From NCBI GenBank assembly GCA_036346395.1, contig CM070615.1, forward strand, positions 10,607,534-10,671,533: a stretch of 64,000 bases of DNA, in the 5' to 3' direction. Below the pieces are notes generated by a model. It worked only from the letters and a program-made list of their open reading frames with translations. It did no database searches and was not told the origin of the DNA. Position numbers and translations under genes: made by a program. Position 1 is the stretch's first letter, and every line of letters begins with the position of its first letter. Below are positions 34,839 to 47,608 of this stretch, piece after piece. The DNA comes from Hsuehochloa calcarea. Lineage: Eukaryota; Streptophyta; Magnoliopsida; Poales; Poaceae.

Positions 34839-37530
34839 TGTAACATCCCAAATCTGGGATTGAGTTTCAAGTGTAAGAAAATCAGGAGAAATTAAAACTT
34901 TTCTTGCATCTTGAAGCCTTGGTCATTTTTGGTAATTCTTTTCAAAAGAATTATGGAAAATCCTAATTAAATTCCCTTTTGACTCTAATCAAAAACCCTC
35001 CTTGGCAAAGGTCTTTCGCCAAACCCTTGGAAATCTTTTCCCTGAGTTCTTGGGAGGCTTGGAAACACCTCTGAATTATCTCATGATTTTTAGAAATTAT
35101 TTGATAATTTTTGAGGCCAGTCAAACCTTGGTCAAACTCTGCATATAGCCTTCTGGAATTTTTGGAGAAAAATGCAGTGCATAAAAGTCTCTGAAAATTT
35201 TATATAAGGTTAATCATCCAGTCAGCAACCTCCAGTTAAAATTTTATAAATACTGGAGCTTGTTTGCTATCTCAATTAATTTTCCTAACTCAGCTCAGCA
35301 AATAACTCAAAAATCAATCTTTACTGTTCTTCGGGTTCGAATCAAACTCGGGCTCAAGCCACTTGATTTGGTTCAGTCAACTAAATGCACTGGCTCGGTC
35401 GTTCGGGCGCGAGTGTGGTGAATCGTTGATCAAGATCGAACGGCTCGCGATCGCGTGAACGTTCGACCATCCGAAAGCGCCAATCCATGTGAACCGTTGA
35501 TTCTAAATCAAGGGCTCAGATTCGGCGGAACGTTCGGATCGTCCGAACGCTTCGCGCAATGTGAACCGTGAGGATCCAAATCAACGGCTCGCTAAAATGG
35601 GCGCCAAACCGCTCAAATCACCTCATTGCTTTTGGACCGTCCGATTTCAATCCGACGGTGGATGAGTCGCTCTTCCTGCCTGAGCGCTGGCGTCGAGTCA
35701 AGCAATGGCGTGAGCAGAGGAGAAGCGCCAGTGTGCGCCACCTCAGTGGTCGCTTTTAAACGGCTAGCTCAAGCGCCTTTAATGCACGCCGTGCTCCTCC
35801 TCAAGTCCATGGTTCAATCGCCTCCCGCCGCTCTCGGCCGACCTCAAAGACATTGCTTCCCATTTTTATTGCCGTTGTTCTCTTGCTCTTTCGCTATAAG
35901 ACTCCTCCAAGGGCTTCCTTAGCTTCTTCAACACCCTTGAGCCGCAGAGCCACCGTTAGTGCATTGCTCGAGCTCCATTTCAAAAATTTGTTCTCGGCCG
36001 CCATTGCCGCCATTGCCGAGCTTCAAAGTTTGCAAAGTGAAAGTGGTGCTCCTGTCTTTCTCACTCAAATTCGGTCGCTTTAGCTTCCTCTCCTCTCTGT
36101 GAGCAATAGCCTCACTCAACTTTTCGCTTGCTTGCAGAGAGCAGATCAATTTCGGTTTTCCCCACCCGCCGAAAACTTTCAATTTCGTCTCGACTGTAAG
36201 TCCTCCATTTGCCAATTCTCGCTTCAAGAGCTTCATAGCCGCTCATAGATACTATAGCAACCTCTATTTTCCCTTCTGTAGCTCTTCTCTGCGTTGTCGC
36301 CACTTTCATGAGTTGCGCCGCCGCCATCACTTCTGCCGCCGCCCGTCCGCCATCCGAGCTATGGTTGGTGCGAGTGTGCGATCGTTATTGTGCATCTTTT
36401 GGTAGTCTTTGATTGCTCGCCTTAGCTCGATTCGCCAGAAGTCGCGGTGATGACCTCTTCCCGCCGCTTTGCTCGGACGAAAACAGGGAGACGGTTTGAA
36501 CTTGAATCGATGTGGACCGTCAATCCTTAGATCTACGGCCCAGGATCGCGCGAAAGTTTGAATTAATCGCACGCCCTAATCAGTGGACCGTTGGATCCAA
36601 GATCAACGGTCCCGATTCGAGTGAACGTTCGGACCGTCCGAAAGGTTCGGTCCGTGTGGACCGTTGGATCCAAGATCAACGGCCTTATGCGTGTGAACGC
36701 TCGGACCGCCTCAACGCCTAATCCACGGAACCGCTGGATCCGGATCCAATGGTTGACGCTTAGGGTTTCGCGTCGCTGCCGCGTCGTATGGACGCGACCG
36801 TCGGATCCAAGATCGACGCTCCTCGTTCATCCACGTCGATGCTAATTTCTGGTTTTTCCCGAAAGGATTTATTTATCAACTGAAAAATATGATAACTTGT
36901 AAAATGCATAACTAATTCATTTTAATTCCTTTTCGGGAGATTCAAATTTTGTTGGTTATGTTTTCAACTGCACTTTAATCTAAAAATGTTTCCAACCCCA
37001 GTATAGCTCCAGAAAATTTTGCTAATGAATAGTAGCATTTTGATTTATAAAGCTGAGCAAAATTGATTTGCTCATATCTTTTGCATTAAGAATCCAAATC
37101 AATTGGTTCTTGTTGCATTAGTTCATAAAAATCATGCTCTTCCTATTGTAAAAATTTGAGAGCTTTTTGTTGAAGTTGGCTGTTGGATCTTTTCGGTTTC
37201 TTTTGCCTTATTGGTTCTTTTTGGTTCTTTCGATAGGATCCGAAGAGCACATTAACACCGAGAGTGATCCCCAGCAAACAGAGCAACTTCAATCAGGCAA
37301 GCAGTTTGATCATGTTAATCCTAATATTTTACAAGTCTAATATTTCGAATTCAACTGTATGTATGCATTGCTACTTTGTGTTAAATTATGATTAGTTGAT
37401 CCTATAGTTGCATAATCTGTAGGATGTTGTTTATTCTCTACTACTTGAGCCTAGGTTATTTGCTGTGATTAGAGCTCGATGGATGAACTCTTGTCGCTTA
37501 GTACAATACGAATCTTTATGCTTAGCCATG
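34839..37530 (+). repeat. 3' LTR of gypsy 2, left part
   Basis: Starts TGTAACATCCC and follows the 5' LTR (26476 to about 29180) block by block until cttagccatg, where the copia element begins. Long identical AT-rich stretches alternate with short clusters of indels in GC-rich places. Confidence 0.93.
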
Positions 37531-39168
37531 TGAAGGACCGAAATGGCAACAGAGGGGGTGAATGGTGCCTAAAAATTAATACTCCCCTTCACTGTATTTA
37601 AAACCAGCCTACAAAGATCTCTGAAGATCTAAAGAAAGTAAATGAAGCAAGATCAAATAACAAAAATAAGTTTCAGGCTGTTCTTCTGGAAATCGGAAGT
37701 TCCGGGTAGTAGATTGCGGAAGTTCCGCTATGTAGTTCCGTTAGAGTATATCGCGGAAGTTCCGCTTGTATTTCTCACGATAAAATCTAAGCTCCGATTA
37801 TCCCGATCAAGAATGTAACGCCGGGTTTTTGCCCAAAAATCCAAACTACTTAATCTTGAATGCTCTTCTCAGGTCAAGTTTTACAGGACATCATCCTAAA
37901 CACCATCTTGACCTTATGGAGAAGAATCGCAACCAAAGATTCAATAATCGAACCAAAAACGGATTTCTTGAAGAAGGGGCAAGAAAGACCAAAACCAATG
38001 ATAAGCGAGATTCTCAGATTCTTAGAGCATGAAACTTTGAGGAAGTAATAGCAATACCAAAACGATTCTAGATATGAAGTTTCATGCTATCTCATAAAAC
38101 GAATCAAAAGATATGCCAAAACCCTAGATATTCAACATGAACAGAGAGAGAGAGAGTTGCAAAATCAAATAATCGAAACCTCAGATTTCATTGGATTGAA
38201 ACATGGATTACAGAGGTAACGCAAAGAGGAATGATTACAATAGGTTTCAGTTCATACTCTCCCTCTCAACAAGCTCTCAAAAAGCAAAACAAACCCTTTT
38301 CTAGAGCTAACCCTAATTTTCTCTCCAAAAGTCTAACCCTAACACCAGGGTTCTCCCCTATTTATAGCCTTTGCTAATGGGCCTCCAACCCATTAAGCCT
38401 GCTACACCGAATGTAACCTCCTCCACTTTTGCCGCTTTGCGAAAGACCCTTTCGCCCTTTGCGCACCTTCCGAAGCCTCCGTACACCTTTGCTGTCCTTG
38501 ACACGCAACCACCTCAAGATTCACGCCGCCTTCGACACATCCCGACTGCTCGACCTCAACGCCTCGCGCTTAGTCCGTCCACGTGTCTCGCCACGACTTC
38601 ATCTTGATGCCCCGCAACAACACAGCATAAAAACACATCACATAGCATTGCACAATATCATAGCATCAATAATTGTATAAGACTCAAACTCATACAAAAT
38701 CAAAATCACAAATTAATCTTCTCTCGCATATTACGACACAATCGGAAGTTCCACACTTACCACATCGGAAGTTCCGATTTCCGGAACATCCGCATTTGTC
38801 AGGATTATCGGAAGTTCCGCGCTTAACACAGCGGTACTTCCGATCTTCTGAACATCCGACTTTCCAGAAATTCAATTCCGATTAGCATCTCAGAGAACAC
38901 TCAACCGTCGGTATATCGGACACTCGCTACCCTTGTGCGGAAGTTCCGATTTCATTCAAATTAACTCAAAACCTGTGAAAATCGGAAGATCCTATTTCCA
39001 ACGCCAGTAGTTCTGATTTATCTAACTTCCGCTTCCATACACGGTAGTTCCGATTTCCCTGACTCATCCCAGAAACAGACCAAACCGAAAAACTCAACTC
39101 TCAATCTAATCAACACACTTGTCAAATACTCATCACTCAGAGTGGAGGACCTCTCACATGGTCTCTCA
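37531..39168 (-). repeat. 3' LTR of the copia element
   Basis: In element orientation it starts TGAGAGACCATG next to the polypurine tract and ends GGTCCTTCA. It matches 46915-47608 over the shared part. It contains a cluster of cggaagttccg palindromes at about 37690-37765 and 38740-38945, and short open frames (e.g. 38371-38680) that look non-coding. Confidence 0.9.
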
Positions 39169-39180
39169 ATCTCCCCCTTG
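39169..39180 (-). other. Polypurine tract of the copia element
   Basis: On the minus strand CAAGGGGGAGAT lies directly before the LTR start TGAGAG. Confidence 0.88.
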
Positions 39181-40916
39181 ATGAGTATATTGACAATCAC
39201 CGAAAAAGCATAAGATGAGTTTGAGTTTAAAGTCAACCAAGGTCTAAACAAGAGTAGTTAAACTCAAGACCATGTTGACAATGGAAAAAGACTTGAGATG
39301 AGATAAAAGAGCAATTTTCGCACAAAACTCAAAGCTTTTCTCCAGAAGGCTTTTTCTTTTCAAAATTCTCCCCCTTTGGCAATAAAATCATCAATATGAA
39401 GAAAAGGGAGGAAAAGACTATATGATGTTCATTTTAAGCATTAGGAGCCATGTAGAGTATCCAAAATGACTATTAGAGTATTACACCAAGCCATAACACA
39501 GAAGAATGCTATCAAGATCATGACAATTGATGTATAGAAAAGCTAAGACAGAAAGTCCATAATCTGATTAATGATCCAATTCTTTAGCAAGTTAAATAAG
39601 CCAAGATTGAAATCTAGCTAAAGATATCCAAAGATGATACAAGCCATGTCAAATAATCTAAGTTGAACCAAGAAGACTCATACTGAACAGTTTAGAGTGC
39701 TACCAGTTGAAGAAGGACTCATTTTATCCAGAACTTGGTCTCTTTAGTGATAAGCAATTTTAGCACATTTTTCTTTTTCTGAAGACTTTTTTTTATGGTT
39801 TTATCTCAGTAAAGCAAGCTCTGGACTAGGTGCCATCCACAACTGCCTCCTAAGCTTCAACCATTTTTTTATAGCCATATGCTAGATCCCAAGCCTTATG
39901 CGACCACCCAAGCAAATGACTTAAGGAGGTGATCTTAGGTCATCCAAGGCTCCCCGAGTTCATGCCTAGTGCAATGGCAAGCCGCCTCATGAGAAAGATT
40001 TGGTGAGATCGCTTTTTTCGCACAAAGAGATCATTTTTCTTTTGAAGTTTTTAGACCAGCGATTTAAAGATAAGTCAAGTTTCTTAACAAACTGACATAG
40101 CTTACTCAAAAGTTCAAAAGAGATTCAAGACTCAACTCAGCCTACTTGACATGGCGAAAATCATAAAAGGATAGCTTCAACTGACTAGTCTCCGTGAGCT
40201 ATCATGACAAGATTTTAATTCAACTTTAGCATTTTTTTAATCACCTTAGCATGGCAAAGACTAAACTACACATAAAAAGTCATGATAGATCTAGCAGTTT
40301 AGCATAAATCATGGCAAGATGTAAAATAGTGAAAACAGATCATAAGGGATAATAAACAAGGCTCCATTTGATTATAATGCAATGCATGATGAAATTCACG
40401 AAAATCCAGATTCCTTCAAATGAGATGCATCTTTTAATTACAAAGTTGAGTTATGACATAATTAAGAACTGGAATAATCAGATGAACTCCCCAACCAAAA
40501 AGAACAAAAGCGAGAATCGATAAGAGAAATGTAAAAAAGCGATCCTTTAGAGCATAGAAAAGATATAGAGAAACTATCGCCGAGATGTGTTCTTGTCTAC
40601 CCCATATGATTTTAGGACTATCACCGATCAACTCATACACTAAGGAGCAAACATCGCCCCTGTCTACCCAAGGGTGGCCCGACCTCGCTAGAACCTATAA
40701 GAAGTGAGTAAGCTCTACTTAGAGAAGGAAGAAACAGCTAATAAGCAGCATCCTAGAAGCACAAGACAAGAAGTAGCAGTCAAAGCAATTTGGCAAGTGA
40801 ACCACTCTAACCTATGCTGGAAGGACATCGACCCAAAAATGAAACCAGAAAGGAGTAATAGTATAGTATAATATAATATAATATAATATAATATAATAGT
40901 AGCACAAAGCTCCACC
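39181..40916 (-). other. Copia 3' untranslated region, no gene seen
   Basis: About 1.7 kb between the RNase H end and the polypurine tract. SIRE-type elements sometimes carry an env-like frame here, but only short unrelated frames are visible. It includes a pentanucleotide microsatellite (40862-40898). Confidence 0.65.
40862..40898. repeat. (TATAA)n microsatellite
   Basis: About seven copies of ataat/tataa in a row within the copia 3' region. Confidence 0.9.
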
Positions 40917-42490
40917 TCACAGCAGTCCGTAAGGACAAACCACCCCAAGCTCTCCCCGCAGAGCTGAAAACCGAGAGCTGTCCAGAGGCTTAGTGAAGAT
41001 ATCTGCCAACTGGTGCTCACTCTCCACAAACTGGAGCACAATGTCACCCTTCTCTACATCATCTCGAAGAAAGTGATATCTGATATCAATATGCTTGGTC
41101 CGAGAATGTTGCACTGGGTTCTTGGCAATGCAAATCGCAGACGTGTTATCACAAAAGAGTGGAGCGCAGTCGATAGATAGTCCAAAATCCTGCAGGGTCG
41201 AGACCATCCAAAGCACTTGGCTACAAAGAATCGGTCGCAAAGAACGTGATTCGCCTCTGCAGCGGATCACAGAACACCGGATTGCTTCCTCGACGACCAG
41301 GAGACGAGAGAAGTGCCAATGAATTGGCAAGTGCCAGAAGTGCTCTTCCTATCTATCCTACAGCCAGCAAAGTCTGCATCGGAGAAAGCTCTAAGAGATA
41401 GACAAGAAGAGGAAGAGTACCAGATGCCATAGTCAATGGTACTCGAGGTACCGAAGATGCGCTTCACCGCTGTCGATGAGATACGCGAGGAGAAGCTCGA
41501 ACCAGAGCACAAAGACACACGTAAAAATGTATGTCCGGTCTCGAGGTCAGGAGGTACAAGAGAGAGCCAATCATGCTCCCGAAATCCTTTTGGTCAACAG
41601 TTCGCCGTCTTCATCTCGATCCGAGCTTTGTAGATGCCATTGAGTTGATATTGGCTTTCCATCATTCATGTCGAAGCGCTCAGAGGTCTCGAGTGTATTT
41701 GCCTTGATGAAGAAAGGTACCTCCCGAGTCTGCTTGATTTGGAAGCCAAGGAAGAAGCTCAACTCGCCCATCATGCTCATTTCAAACTCCGAGCTCATGA
41801 CATCGGAAAATTGGGAAACGAGCATGCGAGGAGCCGCCAAAGATAATGTCATCCACGAGATCCGACGAGCGTAAGATCGCTGCCAAGACGGCGAATGAAC
41901 AAGGTCTTGTCAATTTTACCCATCTCAAAACCATGGCTCGTGAGATAGGACTTAAGCCTTTCATACCAAGCTCGGGAGCCTCGCTTGAGTCCATACAATG
42001 CTTTGGAAAGCTCAGAGACATGGTTAGGGTATTTGGGGTTCTCGAAACCAGAGGTCAGTCGACATGACTTCTTCCTCAATAAGGCCATTGAGGAAGGCAC
42101 TCTTGACATCCATCTGTAAAGCTTGAAACCCTTAGAAGTCGCAAAGGCAAGCGATTCTAATGGCTTCAAGTCTAGCTACTGAGGGCAAAGGTCTCTTCAA
42201 ATCTAGACCCTCAACTTGAGAGTACCCCGAGCTACCACCTAGCCTTGTTTCAATGACTAACCCATCTTCACTTTGCTTGTTCTTGAACACCCATTTGGTC
42301 CCAATGATATTGTGACCTTGAGGGGCTCAACAAGGGACCGGACCTTGTTTCTTTCAAAGTTTTCCAACTCCTCATGCATAGCGCTTGTCCAAGACTCGTC
42401 GATAGAGCATGACAAACATCTTTAGGCTCAAATGAGGCGACGAAGGCGTAATGGAGACAGAAAAGAGACAAGCCGCTTTGGAACGTGTGA
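40917..42490 (-). pseudogene. Copia reverse transcriptase and RNase H
   Basis: On the minus strand RT blocks include SKALYGLKRGSRAWYERL near 42050-41996 and VDDIIFG near 41860-41838, the catalytic pair. RNase H shows AFSDADFAGCRIDRKSTSG near 41400-41340 and CDNTSAICIAKNPV, then TKHIDIRYHFLRD and ADIFTKPL near 41150-40980. Frameshifts break the frame repeatedly (around 41850, 41700 and 41330), so no full protein is possible. Confidence 0.9.
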
Positions 42491-42579
42491 CACGCTCAAG
42501 AGGTCTCCAATTATCTCGCTCTCAAGGATGATCCTTTGAATGTGTCTTGGAGGTCCAAGGTGAGATGAAGAAGTGGCCT

Positions 42580-43990
42580 CTACCTCATGATCGATGAGAT
42601 AGGAACAGAGCCACTAGCTTCAAGAGGCGTAAGGTAAGGGCCGATCTCCTCGAGGTGCGGTGGAAGAAGGCACCTCAAGAGGAGGAGGAAGAATCTGGAT
42701 CGTAGACAACCTTCATCTCCGCTCTTCCTCTTCGCCCACAAAGATGGACTCGATCGCTCTAAAGAACTCGAGATATCGTGCCTAGTCCCGGACCGCCTCA
42801 TCAAGGTCACCTCACGTGTTTCTAACAATTTACTAGACTCAGCCTGCACTCTATAGGCACGAGAAGAAGTCGAGTAACCCGTAAAGATCCCATCACAAGA
42901 TCGTGACTCGAACTTATCTAGGTTCCTGCACTTGAAATAAAACACTTGCAACCAAACACACGAAAATGCGAGACGCTGGTTTTCGCCATATCTCAACTCA
43001 TAAGAAGTGCGATGCAAGAGTGCCCAAGAAAACTCATAGAAACATGACAAGCAAGAGTAATTGCCTCATTTTAAAACTTCCTAGGTGTAGAGTACTCATC
43101 AAGCATCGCCCTAGCCATCTCGACCAAGGTACGGTTCTTCCTCTCCACAACGCCATTTTGTTGGGGGACGATGGAGACGAGAACCGTGCTCTACACTGCC
43201 TCACCACAAAAACTCTCAAAGTAGGAATTTTGAACTCGGTGCCATTATCGCGTAATTGCTCGTAATGCACCGGAGCTCAACCGAAAGCCTACTAAAAGAC
43301 CACGAAAAAGAGTAAACGCCTCATCCTTCGAGGCTAAGAAAACACCCAAGAATACCTCGAGAAGTCATCGACCACGACAAGTACGTACTCACTTCCCTCC
43401 CATCGATCGCACTCTAGCCGGGTCCCATCAGGTCCATATGGAGCGATTTGACTGGTGCATCCGTCATAGTCATCAGAATCGAGGATGTGAAGCGGAACCA
43501 TTTTGCCGTGCGGCAAGGAGCACAAACAAGATCCTTGACCATTTTGAGTTTCGCAAACCACGAATGAGATCGTGGCCGCTTAACTCGTTAGATGATCAAA
43601 TCCTATATGACCAAGTCTCCTATGCCGAAAGTCAAATCACGGATTCGAAGCTACTAAACACCGAGAGGATCACCGTAAGACTCGGAAAAATCAGCACGAA
43701 GATCCTCCCATACCGAGAAATCCAAAAAACCGACTACCCAAGAATCAAGAATTTTGCAATTGTTTTTCTTAAAGCTCACCTCATAACCGCTATCAGAAGT
43801 CGAGAGACCGAAAGCGATTATACTGCAGCTTACTTACTAAGGCAACATCTTTCAAAATAAAGGAATTATTAATGCTCACTTTACCTTTAGCGATGACGCG
43901 TCCAAATGAAGCATCTCCAAAGGTGATCGCCTCATCACCGGAGCGCGGTCTAGGGAAGAAAACCAACGGACTCACCACTCATATGACGTG
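42580..43990 (-). pseudogene. Copia integrase and protease-end region
   Basis: On the minus strand ITFGDASFGRVIAKGKV and LKDVALVSKLQYN (43925-43800) mark the stretch between protease and the pre-integrase domain. YVLVVVDDFSRYSWVF near 43385-43335 carries the first catalytic Asp of integrase, and RDNGTEF near 43255 the second. The block with the catalytic Glu (about 43170-43130) is out of frame. Further blocks to 42580 cover the end of integrase and the linker to RT. All parts are frameshifted. Confidence 0.85.
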
Positions 43991-44599
43991 AACAACCGGA
44001 GTCTACAATCCAGACCTTTCCCATCCCATCCCGGCGACCCTGAGTCAAACAGAGAGTAAAGTCTCAAGATCGGGTGAATCAACAAGGATTTTGGCACCCA
44101 ATATCGAGTAACACGGCGCGAATGATGAAGTAGTCAAGCAAGACCGACCTCTATCTACCCTACGCTCTCGTCACTCAACAAGTCAAAGATCTCACTGTTG
44201 GTCGGATCCGATCGCTATGGGAGAGCGAGTCGAAGTGCGAGAATATGTCGATCTCGCCATGTAGCTATCTCGAAAGGAAAAGTGAGATCTACCTCGGGAC
44301 GGCGGAAGTTACGACCAACGGAGCATGAGGACGAAAATCGAAAACTCGTAAAACCAAGTCCTCGATGTCGCCCAAAATCATCGATGGAACAAACCTAGAC
44401 CTCATGTTGGTCTTAGGTGCACTCAAGATCCGGGTTGACCACGAATGTGCCTAAGAAACTTAACACGGTCTCTACGCGCGATCTTGGCGCTACTCAAGCA
44501 ATGATCAACTAAATGTCCATCTTTCTCGATGAAGGTGCAATGATACTTCGCCTTCGAGGGGCCAAGCTGCAGATGGAATCACCTTGTCGTCGAAATCTT

Positions 44600-46861
44600 T
44601 GAACAAAGCCCGCGACTCAAAATTGACTTTCTCATCCCGGCTTAGTTTTGATCACACCGTGCTATGGTTTTGAGCACGACTGTGGATGCTTCCTCATATC
44701 CTCCTCGGATATCATATCCTAGACCCCGATTAAATCTGCAAATTTTAGATTTGTCTAGAATGAGATTGAGCTTCTTCTTGCCTCCTACAAACCTCTCGAG
44801 AGTGTTCATAAGATACCGACACTCCCAAAGAGAGAGGTGCAAGAAGAGCAGGGGAAGAAGGGACAGTGAAGGTAAGGGAGCGTAAGAAGAACCAACAACA
44901 GAGGAAAGATTGGCTTGTGCACGCACAACCGACTTTAGGGAACAAATCCTATCGCTAATGATTGGTTCACGCTGCTAGGTGTCTCTACCAAACCCTTAGA
45001 CTTCTTCCCAAAGACACACAATACAAGCGATGATTGTGTCTCTAGAAGGTCCTTAGTTAGCTTCACACATTTTTCATCCAAAGCAATCAAATCACATTTT
45101 GTTTATTACATTGCTTGCATGGTGAGCTAACAAGATCCTTAGAAGCATACCGAGCCAATTTGTTATCGTGATCAATCATTTCTTGAAACCGCTTAGATAC
45201 AGATTCTAGTTCAAATAGCTAACTTAGGACAGCTTTAAACAAGAAACAATAGGCTCTAGTAGCGCAGACTTGAATTCAAGAATTTTGTGATCCGCCTGCT
45301 TTAGGTTCATCTTGAGATTATTACAATTTTCACAAGTTTCAGTGGATCAAGCAACATGGTATAAAGACCTCTAAACGAATGGTCCTTAACCTCACATGAG
45401 GTGCAAGCAAGAGCCTCAATAGTAGTGGATGAAGGAGGTGCTACCCTACTCATCTCTAATTCAAGAAGAAGGCTAATGTTCTCTACCTTAATCATGTCAA
45501 GTTCGGAGGACACACTATCATGCAAGGTCCTTAGTTTTTCCATGTCATCAAGCAAAGCACAAGAAGTGTCACAATCATCACGGAGGGAGCGGATGTAAGT
45601 AAAGTAAGCTCCCGTGATAGTCTAGCTACTTCCTTCTCCAACACGTAACACTTAGCCCTAGACTTAGCATGAAATCTACCTAGCTTAAGAAAAGCATCAT
45701 TGTCGGTCAGTAATGGGACTAACCTCGTCGGAGTCGGAGTACAGCTCATTGTCGCTTCGATTCGCCCGAGGGCCATGAAACACATGCCGAGAAGTTGCCG
45801 TCGCCCTGGGATCATGATCGCCCTTCCCATCATCGTCACTCCACCCTCCACCTCGGTGTCCGGTGTCCATCGAGGCGGTGAGGACGCGATGGAACAACTT
45901 CTTTGCCTTCCCAAAGTTGCGGAACTTCTTCTTGCCTTGATCAGTCCGAGGGTTTCGTGTTGCGGTTCTTGTCGATGTAGTCGTTCTTGCTTGGACCGCC
46001 ATAGTCACCTTTTCCTTCCCAAGCTTGGGACAGTTTGCTCTGATGTGGTTGGGGCCACCACACTCAAACAAATCACAGACCTCCTCTTTACCATCCCTCC
46101 TCCTCTTGTAAGCATGAGAAAACTTCGAGCTAGGAGGGCTAGCTGCTCATCCTCAAGTCGCTCTAACCGATCATCGCTATGTCACGAGAGCAATTAGGAG
46201 AACCCACGACGACTCGAAGAAGATCCGTAGGGGATCGGTGACTAAAGCCATCGATCGTGACTTCGACCTTCGAGAGACAATGTCAATCTTGTGAGTCTTG
46301 AGACGCGAGTAAAGCGCATCAAGAGTCGTGGTCGAGGTCCGTGCTATCCTTGATGGTAGTCACTTTCATCTCCCAAACACGAAGATCAAGTGCGTAGAAG
46401 CATCCGTCGAGCGCTATCCGAAGTCGGGTATGTAAGACCGACCGCCGAGGTTGCTCAAAATCTTGTGAAAACGCCAAAAGCACTCGCCAAGAGATTCACC
46501 AAAGAAGCATCTCAAATTTATCAGATTCACGCTTGAACCGGTCTTGTCGAACCGTCTTAATGGGTGGTGCCTCATGGTATGCATCGAGGGTCACCCGGAT
46601 GTCGTAGCGAATATCAAATGAGAAATGCGATCAAACTCACTTCGCCAAACCTCGAATGATAATGTTCCTTGCCTTAGCATTTGCCTCAACATCGCATGTT
46701 TCCCACATTGATGTTTTCTATCGGCAGAACAAAGAATCTAACCTTCACCTTTCTCCGATGGCATACCCCGAGCCTGGATGTAAGTTTCCATTCGCTCTTC
46801 CAAAATGGGTAGTCCAGCCATCAAAGATCGGAGGCTTGGTGGAATACTTGTCCGCTGCCAT
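44600..46861 (-). pseudogene. Copia gag region
   Basis: The start codon lies at 46861-46859 on the minus strand, 39 bases after the PBS, and opens MAADKYSTKPPIFDG, a typical SIRE/copia gag start. A CCHC-type knuckle remnant (FECGGPNHIRANCPK) lies near 46070-46025 with the cysteine spacing disturbed at its N-terminal side. A Gly/Asp-rich stretch follows at 45900-45840. Many frameshifts separate these pieces, so Gag cannot be made. Confidence 0.8.
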
Positions 46862-46899
46862 GGCTCAACCGACCGTTAAGATCTATAAAGAAGAGCAAA

Positions 46900-46912
46900 C
46901 CGCTCGATACCA
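46900..46912 (-). other. Primer binding site of the copia element
   Basis: On the minus strand TGGTATCGAGCGG, two bases after the LTR end GGTCCTTCA. It resembles the initiator methionine tRNA complement with changes. Confidence 0.8.
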
Positions 46913-46914
46913 AT

Positions 46915-47608
46915 TGAAGGACCGAAATGGCAACAGAGGGGGTGAATGGTGCCTAAAAATTAATACTCCCTTCACCGATTTAAAACCACCTACAAAGATC
47001 TCTCAAGATCTAAAGAAAGTAAATGAAGCAAGATCAAATAACAAAACAAGTTTCAGTCGTTTCTTCCGAAATCGGAAGTTCCGGCGAGATTGCGGAAGTT
47101 CCGCTATGGTAGTTCCGCAGAGTATATCGCGAAGTTCCGCTTGCGGTACTTCACGCATAAAATCTAAGTCTGATTATCCCGACCAAGAATGTAACGCTCG
47201 GTTTTTGCCCAAAATCCAAACTACTTAATCTTGAATGCTCTTCTCGGTCAAGTTTTACAGACATCATCCTAAACACCATCTTGACCTTATGGAGAAGAAT
47301 CGCAACCAAAGATTCAATAATCGAACCAAAACGGATTTCTTGAAGAAGGGCAAGAAAGACCAAAACCAATGATAAGCGAGATTCTCAGATTCTTAGAGTA
47401 TGAAACTTTGAGGAAGTAATAGCAATACCAAAACGATTCTAGATATGAAGTTTCATGCTATCTCATAAAACGAATCAAAAGATATGCCAAAACCCTAGAT
47501 ATTCAACATGAACAGAGAGAGAGAGAGAGTTGCAAAATCAAATAATCGAAACCTCAGATTTCATTGGATTGAAACATGGATTACAGAGGTAACGCAAAGA
47601 GGAATGAA
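46915..47608 (-). repeat. 5' LTR of the copia element, truncated
   Basis: Matches 37531 to about 38257 and then stops at gaggaatga, where gypsy 2 LTR sequence begins. About 940 bases of the outer LTR end are missing. Confidence 0.9.

Larger units (their letters stand above)
37531..47608 (-). mobile_element. Ty1/copia retrotransposon, minus strand, 5' LTR truncated
   Basis: Domain order on the minus strand is gag, protease/GAG-pre-integrase, integrase, RT, RNase H, which is the copia order. Left (3') LTR 37531-39168 is complete with ends TG...CA. Right (5') LTR is only 694 bases (46915-47608) instead of about 1638. PBS and polypurine tract are in place. The LTR end (rc of tgaaggaccgaaatggcaac plus gggggtgaatggtgcc) and the caagggggagattg tract suggest the SIRE/Maximus group. 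Coding regions are heavily frameshifted. It interrupts the gypsy 2 3' LTR, but the right junction is abnormal (see findings). Confidence 0.9.
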
